Positions 27,901 to 36,101 of a DNA stretch of 64,000 bases are shown piece by piece. The stretch is from Shewanella gelidimarina (GTDB lineage: Bacteria; Pseudomonadota; Gammaproteobacteria; Enterobacterales; Shewanellaceae): positions 1 to 64,000 of the forward strand of contig NZ_JAKIKW010000014.1 of assembly GCF_023283945.1 (NCBI RefSeq). Reading direction: 5' to 3'. The first letter of the stretch is position 1; the number at the start of each line of letters is the position of its first letter. A model generated the notes under the pieces. The model saw nothing but the letters and a program-made list of their open reading frames with translations, did not search any database and had not been told where the DNA came from. The translations under genes were made by a program, and so were the position numbers.

Positions 27901-28073
27901 TACTCGGGTTCTAACGAGTTTCCGTGGTGAATATCGCGAGTTTTCTTGCCCGATGTCCCTTCAATCACCCCTTCTACCAGATGTTTAGTGGTGCCAGCGT
28001 ATCCCGCTGAAAAAGCGCCCAGACCACCAACTGCGAGGCCTGATTTCAAAAATTGTCGACGTTTGTTGTCCAT
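24981..28073 (-). CDS. ttrA: Tetrathionate reductase catalytic subunit TtrA
   Basis: 1030 residues, close to the usual 1020 of the family. A twin-arginine signal starts RRQFLKSG. A [4Fe-4S] site reads CFGCWTLCGLRVRI with the fourth Cys in STACARGNG, as in molybdopterin oxidoreductases. SYCGYAFRAGSG (about residue 260) carries the expected molybdenum-ligating Cys. The C-terminal molybdopterin-dinucleotide-binding domain includes HPIDAEKAQIQTGDRF. It reduces tetrathionate to thiosulfate in the periplasm, as the catalytic partner of TtrB and TtrC. It is the last gene of ttrBCA, 17 bases after ttrC. Confidence 0.95.
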   Translation of the reverse strand: MDNKRRQFLKSGLAVGGLGAFSAGYAGTTKHLVEGVIEGTSGKKTRDIHHGNSLEPEYQVNKNGNLIPNHNQRVAPSMCFGCWTLCGLRVRIDNRTDDILRISGNPYHPLSHQTPIPFNTPVKDAYLSLTGESGLEGRSTACARGNGMLEIRNSPYRITEPLKRVGKRGEGKWQKISYEQLIEEVVEGGDLFGEGHVDGLRAIRDINTPIDAQNPEYGPKANQLLVTNAGNEGRDDILKRFAFNSFGTRNYGHHGSYCGYAFRAGSGAFMNDLKKFAHLKPDFNHAEYIIFIGMSPAQAGNPFKLQARQLAKARTDGNLQYTIITPSLPAGSSSLAAGDDNNWLPIKPASDSALVLGMIQWIIENERFNKTFLAQPGVNAMEHAGTAHWCNATHLVISDDKHPRNGSFLRASDMNMPFEGEAHSETDHYVIVDAKSDEFGLHTQADEAALFVDRDVTLANDTVRVKSSLQRLKDEAFKHDLSFYSQQCEITEAQIIALATRFTSHGTKAVVDTHGGNMHTNGFYNAFTIMMLNALVGNVNVKGGAMARAGGYPTSAKGPRYDFTQFEGKTAPKGIFLSRSKFPYHKTSEYKRRIAAGESPYPTRAPWYPISAPLLTEHLSAAIDGYPYRAKAWINHMANPMYGVPGLKNLLEDKLKDPKQLGLIVSVDAFINETTALSDYMVPDTVTYESWGMTAPWHGVPVKAITARWPVVEPRTAKSKDGRSICLENFLIDIAKKMKLGGFGDKSIPDSKGNWHSIHCAEDFYLRSAANLAYVKGGVPEVSAEDIAWSGLERLMPAMQKTLTVDEMKRVAYIFARGGRFENASNAYQDDTMKHKWTKPLAIWNEKVGTSRNTMTGEFYSGCPTWYPQKLSDGTPLDEKYPPKAWPFSLTNFKSNIHSSVSNLSPRLHSIKGINPVYIHPIDAEKAQIQTGDRFIVETPSASTEAIAMVLDGIKPGTLGFEHGFGHTELGERSHWIDGKQQPVKNRGGDGVNINDIGLIDPTREGKGVMLDWVVGSAARQSLPAKIRKA

Positions 28074-28090
28074 AGTGAAATCCTCTTTAA

Positions 28091-29194
28091 TTAGTGGTTG
28101 GTTAGCGCGGTATCAGCACTTTGACTACGCTTGGGTTGTACCAGCTCAGATGCCAGCATGGCGAGCGCCATCCACAGCCCAAGCATGCCAACAATACCGA
28201 GTAAGCCACTGCTGTCCATGGGTAATGAATAGGGATAAGGCCCTACGTCGAATTTAGGAATGGTTTGCACTTCCATCATGGTTATCCAGCGGGTAATCCA
28301 ACAGGCTGCAAGTAACATTAACGCGTTACAGAGCAATACAAAGTTACTGCTGTTATGACGTAAGGTTAACTGCACTAAAACGGCACAACTTAATATCGAT
28401 ACTGCTAACAGAGTAAGGTTACTCGCCCATTGGCTATCATCAAAGAGCGAAAATGAAGGATTATTTGAGGCCCATATAGGGATAAGAATTAACGCTAAAA
28501 TGCTGCTCAGTATGGTGGTCTGTTTGATGAGGCGAACATCCGTTTTAGACAGTCTGTCGCTCGCTTCTTTTTGAGGGAAGAGTAACCATATAATAAGCGA
28601 TAAACCCACCGCACCGAGAAAAGCAGTGGTAAACCAAAGCAGTGGTGATGCCGGCTGGTCCCAAAGCGGACGAGCATGAACCGCTGCAATTTCAGCCCCG
28701 GTATAAAAGGCAATCGACACACTGGATATAACGGTAATCGCCGCCACGCTAAGCATCATTTTAGCGCTGGTCTTCCACTGGCCTAATGATAATTTAGACA
28801 CTGTTCTAAAAACCTTGCTATCACTGTCTTTAAAACTCATTAAGTCGTCGCGCAGATACAGCCATGCCGTGACAACAGAGAGTCCTGAAAATACAGGTAA
28901 GAAAAACGAGCCCATAGACATCCAAGACCACGGGGTGATATACGCATAAAAATGCCAAGCGCGACCCGGCTGATGCAAATCGCCAGTAAGGGCTAATGGC
29001 CCAACAATGGCGCAAATGGCAAGCGTTAGGACTAATGCTGCGCGTAAGCGATGGCTGGTATGCTTTTTAAAGAAAAGCGTGAGCAGAAACAACATTGCTG
29101 CCGCATAGGCTGACCCAATAAAAAAGAAGTACTGTGTCGCCCAAGGTAGCCAAGCCATTTGTTGAGCCGGGACTAAAACTTCAGTAATGTTCAT
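28091..29194 (-). CDS. ttrC: Tetrathionate reductase membrane subunit TtrC (NrfD family)
   Basis: 367 residues with about nine hydrophobic segments (for example YFFFIGSAYAAAMLFLLTLF and IWLLFPQ after a span), the NrfD/PsrC-type quinol-oxidising anchor. It passes electrons from the menaquinol pool to TtrB. Its ATG overlaps the ttrB stop by four bases, a sign of translational coupling. Loops are short apart from the C-terminal tail. The family is well conserved in topology but poor in sequence, so the call leans also on neighbours ttrB and ttrA. Confidence 0.92.
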   Translation of the reverse strand: MNITEVLVPAQQMAWLPWATQYFFFIGSAYAAAMLFLLTLFFKKHTSHRLRAALVLTLAICAIVGPLALTGDLHQPGRAWHFYAYITPWSWMSMGSFFLPVFSGLSVVTAWLYLRDDLMSFKDSDSKVFRTVSKLSLGQWKTSAKMMLSVAAITVISSVSIAFYTGAEIAAVHARPLWDQPASPLLWFTTAFLGAVGLSLIIWLLFPQKEASDRLSKTDVRLIKQTTILSSILALILIPIWASNNPSFSLFDDSQWASNLTLLAVSILSCAVLVQLTLRHNSSNFVLLCNALMLLAACWITRWITMMEVQTIPKFDVGPYPYSLPMDSSGLLGIVGMLGLWMALAMLASELVQPKRSQSADTALTNH

Positions 29195-29958
29195 GCCTCA
29201 CCTCCTTTGGGATCATAAATGGCGGGTTTGCCTTCAATGTGGCTGGTAAAGCGTTCATCCATACCAATATAAAATACGTGCGGTTTAGTATTTTCTTCTG
29301 GCTTGAGTACTTTTATATCTTGATGATTTTCTTTTAATAAGCGATTAATCTCACTAGACGGATCATTTAGATCGCCAATCACCCGGGCTCCACCCACACA
29401 CGTTTCGACGCAGGCAGGCAACAAGCCTTTTTCAAGGCGGTGAGCACAAAATGTACATTTGTCAGCGGTGAGGGTTTCTTCGTTAATAAAACGAGCATCA
29501 TAAGGACACGCTTGGACGCAGTAGGCACAGGCAACACAACGACTGTTATCAACCATCACGATACCGTCTTCACGCTGAAAGGTCGCTTGCACTGGGCACA
29601 CGGCAACACAAGGTGGGTTTTCACAATGGTTACAAAGCCTAGGTAGCATAAAAGATTTTACTTCTTTAACCCCTTGAGAACCGTCATTAAGTGTCACTTC
29701 ATATTGCTTAACCGTGGTTCTGAACTGGCCGATTGGCGCTTGGTTTTCAATGCTGCACCCAACGGTACAAGCCTGACACCCTACACATTTTCGTAGGTCA
29801 ACGACCATAGCGTAGCGTTTTCCGACCTGACCTTTACGATCCGGTTCGTCATTATTACGTATAATAGTTCCCGCAGTTGCCGTGTTAACCCCAACAATAG
29901 GGATCAACGCGGCTCCGGCGGTAATAGCACTCAAAAAGCGACGTTTGTTAGAATCCAT
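29191..29958 (-). CDS. ttrB: Tetrathionate reductase iron-sulfur subunit TtrB
   Basis: 255 residues. A twin-arginine signal (KRRFLSAITAG) is followed by four cysteine clusters of a four-[4Fe-4S] ferredoxin-type protein: CVGCQACTVGC, CNHCENPPCVAVCP, CVACAYCVQACPYDA and CTFCAHRLEKGLLPAC. It carries electrons between TtrC in the membrane and TtrA in the periplasm. First gene of ttrBCA, transcribed away from ttrS; the 166-base gap between them must hold both promoters. Confidence 0.95.
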   Translation of the reverse strand: MDSNKRRFLSAITAGAALIPIVGVNTATAGTIIRNNDEPDRKGQVGKRYAMVVDLRKCVGCQACTVGCSIENQAPIGQFRTTVKQYEVTLNDGSQGVKEVKSFMLPRLCNHCENPPCVAVCPVQATFQREDGIVMVDNSRCVACAYCVQACPYDARFINEETLTADKCTFCAHRLEKGLLPACVETCVGGARVIGDLNDPSSEINRLLKENHQDIKVLKPEENTKPHVFYIGMDERFTSHIEGKPAIYDPKGGEA

Positions 29959-30023
29959 AATTCACCTGACTCGATTATTTTGATCTTGTTATCATTGTCA
30001 GTAAAATATGCTCAGCTCGGTAT

Positions 30024-30037
30024 TGTGGATTTCCACA
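30024..30037. promoter_or_regulatory. Perfect inverted repeat in the ttrB-ttrS divergent promoter region
   Basis: TGTGGA TT TCCACA is a perfect 6-bp dyad about 65 bases upstream of the ttrB start. It is a candidate operator for the response regulator TtrR, which in other species activates ttrBCA with tetrathionate. No known TtrR consensus was used, so this is inference from position and symmetry. Confidence 0.35.
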
Positions 30038-30051
30038 TGTCTGAATAAACA

Positions 30052-30065
30052 TTGATCTAAAACAA
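30052..30065. promoter_or_regulatory. FNR/EtrA-like site in the ttrB-ttrS intergenic region
   Basis: TTGAT CTAA AACAA differs from the FNR consensus TTGAT-N4-ATCAA by one base. It lies about 95 bases upstream of the ttrB ATG and about 60 upstream of ttrS. Oxygen control by FNR-type regulators is known for ttr operons, which supports the call. Confidence 0.45.
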
Positions 30066-30124
30066 GTATAAAAAAGACTGCAAAGGCTATTACTCTGTTA
30101 TTACAAGTATTCAATTTAGGAAAA

Positions 30125-31948
30125 GTGATGATGATAAAACGATGGTTTCGTTATAGTTTCCATATTCTAGTATGGATGATAGCGTTGTTATCGTTGCCGG
30201 TATCAGCCACAACAACAGCTGCAGCAAATACACCTAACGTTGATATTGGCGTACTTGCCACGCGTGGCCATTTATACACAAAGCAACGTTGGCAGCCGAC
30301 CATCGACTGGCTTAATCTGCAAATACCTGAGGTTAACTTTGTACTGCATCCACTGGATTTAGATACCATGGCTAATGCAGTCAGCCAGCAAACTATGGAC
30401 TTTGTACTCACCAATCCGGGGCAATCGGTCACATTAGGACGTCAGTATGCTTTGTCGTGGATAGCGACGTTAACGAACAAGGCACCAAGCAGTACTAACT
30501 TTGGTATTGGTTCTGCACTCGTAGTGAGAGCCAGCTCTGATTATCAGCGCCCTAAAGATATCGTAGGCCTGCCTATGGCTGCGGTGTCCGAAAATGCCTT
30601 TGGCGGCTATTTAACACTCCGCTATGAGATGGTGCAACAAGGGATTAATCCCAATGACTTTTTTGCTGACGTGCACTATTTGGGCTTTCCAATTGACGCA
30701 AATCTTTATCAGCTTAGAGATCGAAATGTTGAAGCGGCGGTGGTACCCGTCTGTCTGTTAGAAAATATGGTCAAAGAAGGCTTACTCAATAAAGCAAAGT
30801 TTCGAGTATTAAACCCAAAAGAGAATGGCCATTTTACTTGTCAGGTTTCAACACCTCTTTATCCAAACTGGTCACTGGCAAAGACAGAACGAGGCTCGGC
30901 TCAATTAGCAAAGAAAATCTCTCGTATTTTGCTTTCTATGCCTCCAGAAAATGCAGCAGCAATCGCGTCAGGAGCATCGGGTTGGACATCGTCGGTTAAC
31001 CTGTTATCTATCGATAAAGTGTATCAAGCGCTGGATCTTTTACCGCTGCAGCAACCTTGGTGGAAACAGGCATTGCGTTGGCTTCGAATTCATCAGGAGT
31101 GGGCTTGGGCCCTATTTATCTTTTTTATTTTTATCAATGTTTATCATTTCTGGCTTGAATACCGCTTTAGTAAAAGTAAACAAGTGTTGGAGCAAACACT
31201 GCACCGCTTAAAAGAGAAAGGGGAAATGTTAGAGCATTCTCAACGTGTTGCCATTGTAGGAGAACTGGGCAGTAGCTTGGCACATGAGATAAACCAGCCA
31301 TTAACCGCGATTAGAAATTACAGCGAAGGCGGATTATTACGTTTAGCTAAACAGCGACCGTATGAAGATATTATTCCTGTTTTTGACAAGATCCAGAGCG
31401 AAGTTGAGCGCGCAGATGCGATAGTTAATCGCTTACGTACCTTGATCACCAAGCGAACGGTAAAAAAGAAGATGTGTGATATTGAGCAGTTGCTTAACGA
31501 TACTATAGAGCTATTGCATTTTCGGTTACAAAAACAAGGGGTAGTCATTGCGCGAGAATTAACAGGAACAGCGGTTAAGACTGTCGTTGATGTTGTTGGT
31601 CTACAGCAAGTGATGATCAACGTTATTAACAACGCGATTGATGCCTGTATGACATATCTTGATCGCCATCCCGCTGAGGGATATCAAGCTAACATTATTG
31701 TACGAACCCATTATCAGCAAGACACCATCAGCATCGAGATTGTAGACAACGGTACCGGACTTGAACATGACAATCCAACGGAAGCATTTGTCAGTACCAA
31801 GACCGATGGATTGGGGTTAGGACTGGCGATTTGCCGCGATGTGATGGAAATGCATGGGGGAGAATTTATGATCCAGTCTCTCAAGTCAAAGGGTTGTGTT
31901 GCCACCGTATCATTGCCCGTCCTATCTAAAATCAATAACAGGAGATAA
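30125..31948 (+). CDS. ttrS: Tetrathionate sensor histidine kinase TtrS
   Basis: 607 residues. A signal/first membrane segment (about 8-28) leads into a periplasmic PhnD-like binding domain (about 35-300, VDIGVLATRG to WTSSVNLLSI), then a membrane span (WALFIFFIFINVYHFW, about 330-347). The kinase part has the phospho-acceptor His in SLAHEINQPLTAIRN and the ATPase boxes N (NVINNAIDAC), G1 (VDNGTGL) and G2 (GLGLAICRDVM). It senses tetrathionate and phosphorylates TtrR. Start choice among three adjacent ATGs is uncertain by two codons. The stop is two bases before ttrR. Confidence 0.93.
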   Translation: MMMIKRWFRYSFHILVWMIALLSLPVSATTTAAANTPNVDIGVLATRGHLYTKQRWQPTIDWLNLQIPEVNFVLHPLDLDTMANAVSQQTMDFVLTNPGQSVTLGRQYALSWIATLTNKAPSSTNFGIGSALVVRASSDYQRPKDIVGLPMAAVSENAFGGYLTLRYEMVQQGINPNDFFADVHYLGFPIDANLYQLRDRNVEAAVVPVCLLENMVKEGLLNKAKFRVLNPKENGHFTCQVSTPLYPNWSLAKTERGSAQLAKKISRILLSMPPENAAAIASGASGWTSSVNLLSIDKVYQALDLLPLQQPWWKQALRWLRIHQEWAWALFIFFIFINVYHFWLEYRFSKSKQVLEQTLHRLKEKGEMLEHSQRVAIVGELGSSLAHEINQPLTAIRNYSEGGLLRLAKQRPYEDIIPVFDKIQSEVERADAIVNRLRTLITKRTVKKKMCDIEQLLNDTIELLHFRLQKQGVVIARELTGTAVKTVVDVVGLQQVMINVINNAIDACMTYLDRHPAEGYQANIIVRTHYQQDTISIEIVDNGTGLEHDNPTEAFVSTKTDGLGLGLAICRDVMEMHGGEFMIQSLKSKGCVATVSLPVLSKINNRR

Positions 31949-31950
31949 CC

Positions 31951-32565
31951 ATGCTCAACCTCGCTAAAACCTTAGCCGTGTATGTGGTGGATGACGATAA
32001 ATCAGTGCGGGACTCACTGGCATTTATGCTTGAGGAATATGAATTTAATGTCACCACCTTTGAAGATGGTACGCTGTTTCTTGAGGCGTTAGATCTAACA
32101 CAACCTGGTTGCGTTATTTTGGACTGCCGTATGCCTAAATTGCGAGGTCAGCAGGTGCATCAATTATTGAATGAAGCCAAGAGTCCGTTGGCTGTAATTT
32201 ACCTTACCGGCCACGGTGATGTCCCAATGGCGGTAGATGCTTTACAGGCAGGAGCGGTACACTTTTTTCAGAAGCCTGTCAGAGGAAGTGATCTGGCTTT
32301 AGCCATTGAACAGGGGTTAATCCAGTCCGCAGGAAAAATGAATACACTCGCGGTCAATGCCGCTTATGATTCATTAACCATAAGGGAAAAGGACATACTC
32401 CGCCTGCTCATTGCGGGGAAACGTAATTTAAGAATAGCCGACGAGCTCTGCATTGCGATGCGCACTGTAGAGGTACATCGTGCGACCTTGCTAAAAAAAT
32501 TCTCAGCAAAGACAGTCGCTGAATTAGCTTACATTTATGGGCACTGCCACGAAAACGCATTTTAG
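31951..32565 (+). CDS. ttrR: Response regulator TtrR (LuxR/FixJ type)
   Basis: 204 residues. The N-terminal receiver domain shows VYVVDDDKSVRDSL and the phosphorylation Asp in VILDCRMPKLRG, plus the conserved Lys in FFQKPV. The C-terminal LuxR-type helix-turn-helix reads LTIREKDILRLLIAGKRN and MRTVEVHRATLLKKF. It is the expected partner of TtrS and activator of the divergent ttrBCA operon. AGGAGATAACC before its ATG gives a strong ribosome site. Confidence 0.93.
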   Translation: MLNLAKTLAVYVVDDDKSVRDSLAFMLEEYEFNVTTFEDGTLFLEALDLTQPGCVILDCRMPKLRGQQVHQLLNEAKSPLAVIYLTGHGDVPMAVDALQAGAVHFFQKPVRGSDLALAIEQGLIQSAGKMNTLAVNAAYDSLTIREKDILRLLIAGKRNLRIADELCIAMRTVEVHRATLLKKFSAKTVAELAYIYGHCHENAF

Positions 32566-32822
32566 TCACATCAGGACTTAACGTAGTGCAGGCTCATCTC
32601 CCGGATCAGACAATCAATGTAAGCAGTAAACTCCTTTAGGCGGTAAATAATACCATAAGGGTAGCAATCGCCCTTTAGCCTATAGAACTAAAAAACTCGG
32701 TTTAGGCAGCCATTCTAATGGCGAAATAAAATGATTTACCTAATTTAAATGCTAGACAATTGAGACATTACTAAATTAAGATTAGCGACTTGTAAATTAT
32801 CAGATGTTCAAACATAGGGGGA

Positions 32823-33125
32823 ATGTTAACCACAATGACAAATCAGCTCCCCCCAAAGTTTAAAGGTTATCTCTTACTCGCGTTTGGCTTATGGTTGATT
32901 GTTCTACAATCAATAACCTTCTCACACGCTGCAGAACATGCTTTAGAAGCTGATAATACTCACTGTTTGTACAGTAACGTTTACCATGATGAAAGTGCTG
33001 GCCCAACATCAAATGTTGTACCCGTCATTTGTCCGCAACAAATTGAAAGTAGTGTTCCGCCATTATATCTACAACCTTCTCTTGCTTGGCAACGTAACCT
33101 ACAGGTTCGAGCTCCCCCTTTATAG
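32823..33125 (+). CDS. Small DUF2946-like secreted protein
   Basis: 100 residues (or 96 from the ATG at 32835). A hydrophobic segment (GYLLLAFGLWLIVLQSITFSH) acts as a signal or anchor. The rest has a His/Cys pattern (AEHALEADNTHCLY) and a C-terminus ending RAPPL. Short proteins of this form, DUF2946 or similar, often precede TonB receptors for metals; this one precedes a receptor of the ZnuD group by 63 bases. The exact family is a tentative call. A metal-delivery role is inferred only. Confidence 0.6.
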   Translation: MLTTMTNQLPPKFKGYLLLAFGLWLIVLQSITFSHAAEHALEADNTHCLYSNVYHDESAGPTSNVVPVICPQQIESSVPPLYLQPSLAWQRNLQVRAPPL

Positions 33126-33188
33126 TCCTTAAGCAAACTCCACATCATTTCAAATTTATTTTTTTGCTTATCTATAAGGACAAGCATA

Positions 33189-35456
33189 ATGAAACTTGCA
33201 CTATCATATGTAGCGCTAGCTGTTGCTGGCTGTTTTTCACCTGTAATGGCGGCTCAGCTACAAGGCCAAATTACCGATAATAATGGTACTCCAATCCCGA
33301 ATGCGCATGTCAGCATAGACGGGGGTAAAAAGACAACCAGCGACACCCAAGGCTACTATCAATTATCCCTCGCAGATAACAGCCATGTTCACCTACATGT
33401 AAGTAATGATAACTTCAAACATGCAGATCATGATTTACATATTGCGACAGGCACAGTGACGCAAAATGTTTCACTTGAGCAGGCTATGATGGAAAACATT
33501 GTCGTTACAGCATCGCCTTTTCTTCGCTCTGCAATGGAAAGCACCACGCCAATCAGCGTGATGACGGAAGACCAACTAAAGCTGAATATCGAGCCAACCT
33601 TAGGCGATACACTTGAAAAATTGCCCGGTGTGCAGGCCTCTCATTTCGGTGCAGGTGCTAGTCGCCCAATCATCCGAGGTATGAGTGGTCCCCGTGTCAT
33701 GGTATTAGAAAATGGTCTATCGGTAGGAGATGCTTCAACAGTATCAGCTGATCATGCGGTGACCACCGAAGCCGGCACCGCGCAGCAAATTGAAATTCTA
33801 CGAGGGCCAGGTTCTCTACTCTACGGCAACGCCGCCATTGGTGGGGTTGTGAATGTCGTCAATAACCGAGTACACGAGCAATCTGTCGATGAGTTATCTG
33901 GTAACTTCGGCACCCACTATGTTACTGGTAATAATGGTCAAACCGTCAATGGTGAGCTAAACGGTGGCGACGGTAAATTCAATTGGCATTTAGACGGCAC
34001 CCATCGTAATACGGATGATTTTGATATTGCCGGAAATGCTATTGAGGGCCAAGCTGAAACTCACGGTAGCGTTGCTAATAGTCAGCTAAAGCTGGATGAC
34101 TATGCGGCGGGTGTTGGGTACACAGGTGATAACAGCTTTGTGAGTCTTTCTGGGGCAAATACTCAATCTAACTACGGCATTCCCGGCAGAGGTGTACAAG
34201 GCGATCCAGACATCACCATTGATCTACAAAAGACGGCCTGGCAACTCCACAGTGGCTTGTTTGATCCATTTGCAGGGGTAAGCAAAATTCGCTTTGATGC
34301 CGGTTATACCGATTACCAACATGCCGAGCAAGAGAATGGTGATGCCGATACTTTCTTTTACAACAAACAGAGTGAAGCGCGTTTAAGCGTTAACAATACG
34401 CCTTGGGGAGAATGGCAAGGCGTCATGGGTCTGCATGCTATCCATCGGGATTTTTCTGTTCAGGGAGAGGAAGCACTGACACCTGACAGTAAAACCGACA
34501 CCATTGCGGCATTTATCGTACAAGAACGTAAACTCGGTGACTTTCGCATCGAACTCGGTAGTCGCATCGAACATTATCGTTTAAACCCCGACAGCATGAG
34601 TATAGAAACCTTGAATGGCTCACAAAACTATCAACCCGATGGTTTGAGTGATAACAATATCACGCTGTCCGCTGGCGTAGTCTGGGATTTTGCTACAGCC
34701 TATAACTTGGGCTTATCAATCGAAAGAGCCGAGCGCTCAGCCACTGCAGAAGAACTTTACAGTTTTGGCGCTCATGATGCGACCCAAAGCTTCGAGGTGG
34801 GTTCTCAATTCAAGATTGAAAATGGTAATGTCATTCCAGACAGTGGTGACAGTGACAAGGAGATAGCCAACAATATCGACTTAACCTTGCGTAAATTAGA
34901 GGGCGCATGGACGGGGTCTTTTAGTGTTGCCTATAACAAGATCAATGACTTCTACTATGAAAAAGATACAGGGCTTGTCGCCTCTGATATAGGATCAGAA
35001 GGAGATCTGCCAGTGTACCAATTCACCCAAGGCGATGCCGAACTCTATTCAGTCGAAGCCCAAGCCAACATCCCCTTTAACGACACCTGGTCACTGGATT
35101 TACTCAGTGATTATACTCGCGGTAAATTGGTCGATGGCGGGAATCTACCACTGATATCGCCGATGCGATTTGGCTCAACCCTCAACTTTGACAAACAAGA
35201 TTGGCATGCCGAAGTCGGTGTCATGGCTTATGCTAAGCAAACCGACACCGCCGAGAATGAAACAGATACAGCAGGTTACTCCTTAGTCGATACCGCTCTA
35301 ACCTATCATTTACCGACTGAGAATGGCGATATGATGTTCTATGTGAAGGGCAATAACTTACTCGATCAGGATGCGAGGCCACACACCTCATTACTCAAAG
35401 AGTATTCTCCTCTCATGGGTCGGAGTTTCATGCTTGGCATGAACTACGACTTTTAA
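33189..35456 (+). CDS. TonB-dependent receptor, ZnuD-like, with N-terminal CarboxypepD_reg domain
   Basis: 755 residues. Signal peptide to VMAA. An N-terminal carboxypeptidase-regulatory-like beta-sandwich (about 22-100) includes a His-rich stretch (HVHLHVSNDNFKHADHDLH). The plug (PISVMTEDQLKLNIEPTLGD, LPGVQASHFGAG, GMSGPRVMVLENG, EILRGPGSLLYGN) is followed by a barrel ending MLGMNYDF. The plug pattern is that of ZnuD-type zinc/heme receptors, and the His-rich segment fits a divalent metal. It is preceded by a small His/Cys protein and followed by a terminator. Zinc is inferred; no Zur box was found. Confidence 0.88.
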   Translation: MKLALSYVALAVAGCFSPVMAAQLQGQITDNNGTPIPNAHVSIDGGKKTTSDTQGYYQLSLADNSHVHLHVSNDNFKHADHDLHIATGTVTQNVSLEQAMMENIVVTASPFLRSAMESTTPISVMTEDQLKLNIEPTLGDTLEKLPGVQASHFGAGASRPIIRGMSGPRVMVLENGLSVGDASTVSADHAVTTEAGTAQQIEILRGPGSLLYGNAAIGGVVNVVNNRVHEQSVDELSGNFGTHYVTGNNGQTVNGELNGGDGKFNWHLDGTHRNTDDFDIAGNAIEGQAETHGSVANSQLKLDDYAAGVGYTGDNSFVSLSGANTQSNYGIPGRGVQGDPDITIDLQKTAWQLHSGLFDPFAGVSKIRFDAGYTDYQHAEQENGDADTFFYNKQSEARLSVNNTPWGEWQGVMGLHAIHRDFSVQGEEALTPDSKTDTIAAFIVQERKLGDFRIELGSRIEHYRLNPDSMSIETLNGSQNYQPDGLSDNNITLSAGVVWDFATAYNLGLSIERAERSATAEELYSFGAHDATQSFEVGSQFKIENGNVIPDSGDSDKEIANNIDLTLRKLEGAWTGSFSVAYNKINDFYYEKDTGLVASDIGSEGDLPVYQFTQGDAELYSVEAQANIPFNDTWSLDLLSDYTRGKLVDGGNLPLISPMRFGSTLNFDKQDWHAEVGVMAYAKQTDTAENETDTAGYSLVDTALTYHLPTENGDMMFYVKGNNLLDQDARPHTSLLKEYSPLMGRSFMLGMNYDF

Positions 35457-35496
35457 TCGAGGCTAAAACACATCGCTTGATGTGAGAACAAACCCC

Positions 35497-35526
35497 AAGG
35501 CGAAGTCAGTGACTTCGCCTTTTTAA
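35497..35526 (+). terminator. Terminator of the ZnuD-like receptor gene
   Basis: AAGGCGAAGTC, a three-base loop and GACTTCGCCTT followed by five T residues, 40 bases after the receptor's stop. A canonical Rho-independent terminator. Confidence 0.85.
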
Positions 35527-36046
35527 TAAGGCGATCTATCGTCATTGTGGTTTTAAAAAAAATCCTTTGATAATAAAGAATTATCAACCAAACTCAGCAA
35601 ACCAATATGTGAATGGCGTTAAAGAGTGACAGCGTTTAACAACTATCCAATGGTTAGGTTAGGTTAGGTCAAGGAGCACAATAGCACTAAGCAACACGTT
35701 ACTGCCGACACAACACGTCATATAACATGGCTTTCACAGCCATTATTTACGTGTATCTCTATAACAATTAGGTATCGATTTACCTGCCGGAGATGCTAGT
35801 TTCAACCCGCTTATCCAATACCCAAAGGCATTGAACTCGAGTCTATATCGCGCTAGTGACCAAACAAAAGCGTAGCTTCACTATTGATCACACTCAGTAA
35901 TGAGCGTTCAAGCAGATGTGCAACGGGAACGAACGAAAGGTTGAACCACCCTACTATTTCATATCTCGGGCAGTAGCAGTAAGGTTAAAAGTGCAATCAT
36001 CACCATCAAATAGTCGAGCATAAGATGATAGTGATTACAGGATGTC
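35527..36046. other. Intergenic region without a supported gene
   Basis: About 520 bases between convergent genes. A short GGTTAGGTTAGGTTAGG run near 35,653 is the only simple repeat. A plus-strand frame near 35,770-35,880 (LGIDLPAGDASFNP...) is open for some 35 codons, but I recognise nothing in it. Confidence 0.4.
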
Positions 36047-36079
36047 GCACGCTAATAGACCAATAAACTATTAGCGTGC
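36047..36079 (-). terminator. Hairpin downstream of cyoE
   Basis: GCACGCTAATAG and CTATTAGCGTGC pair perfectly around a nine-base loop, 23 bases beyond the cyoE stop. No strong T tract on either strand, so efficiency is uncertain. Confidence 0.6.
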
Positions 36080-36101
36080 TTAAGCATAAAACTCTCTAAA
36101 G

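Noticed and set aside
32640..32690. AAGGG...CCCTT near 32,660 as a ttrR terminator
   Set aside because: The stem is short and imperfect and no T tract follows.
32640..32822. Zur box upstream of the ZnuD-like unit
   Set aside because: No sequence close to the gammaproteobacterial Zur palindrome was found.
35770..35880. Plus-strand open stretch LGIDLPAGDASFNP...
   Set aside because: Some 35 codons without start, ribosome site or family resemblance.
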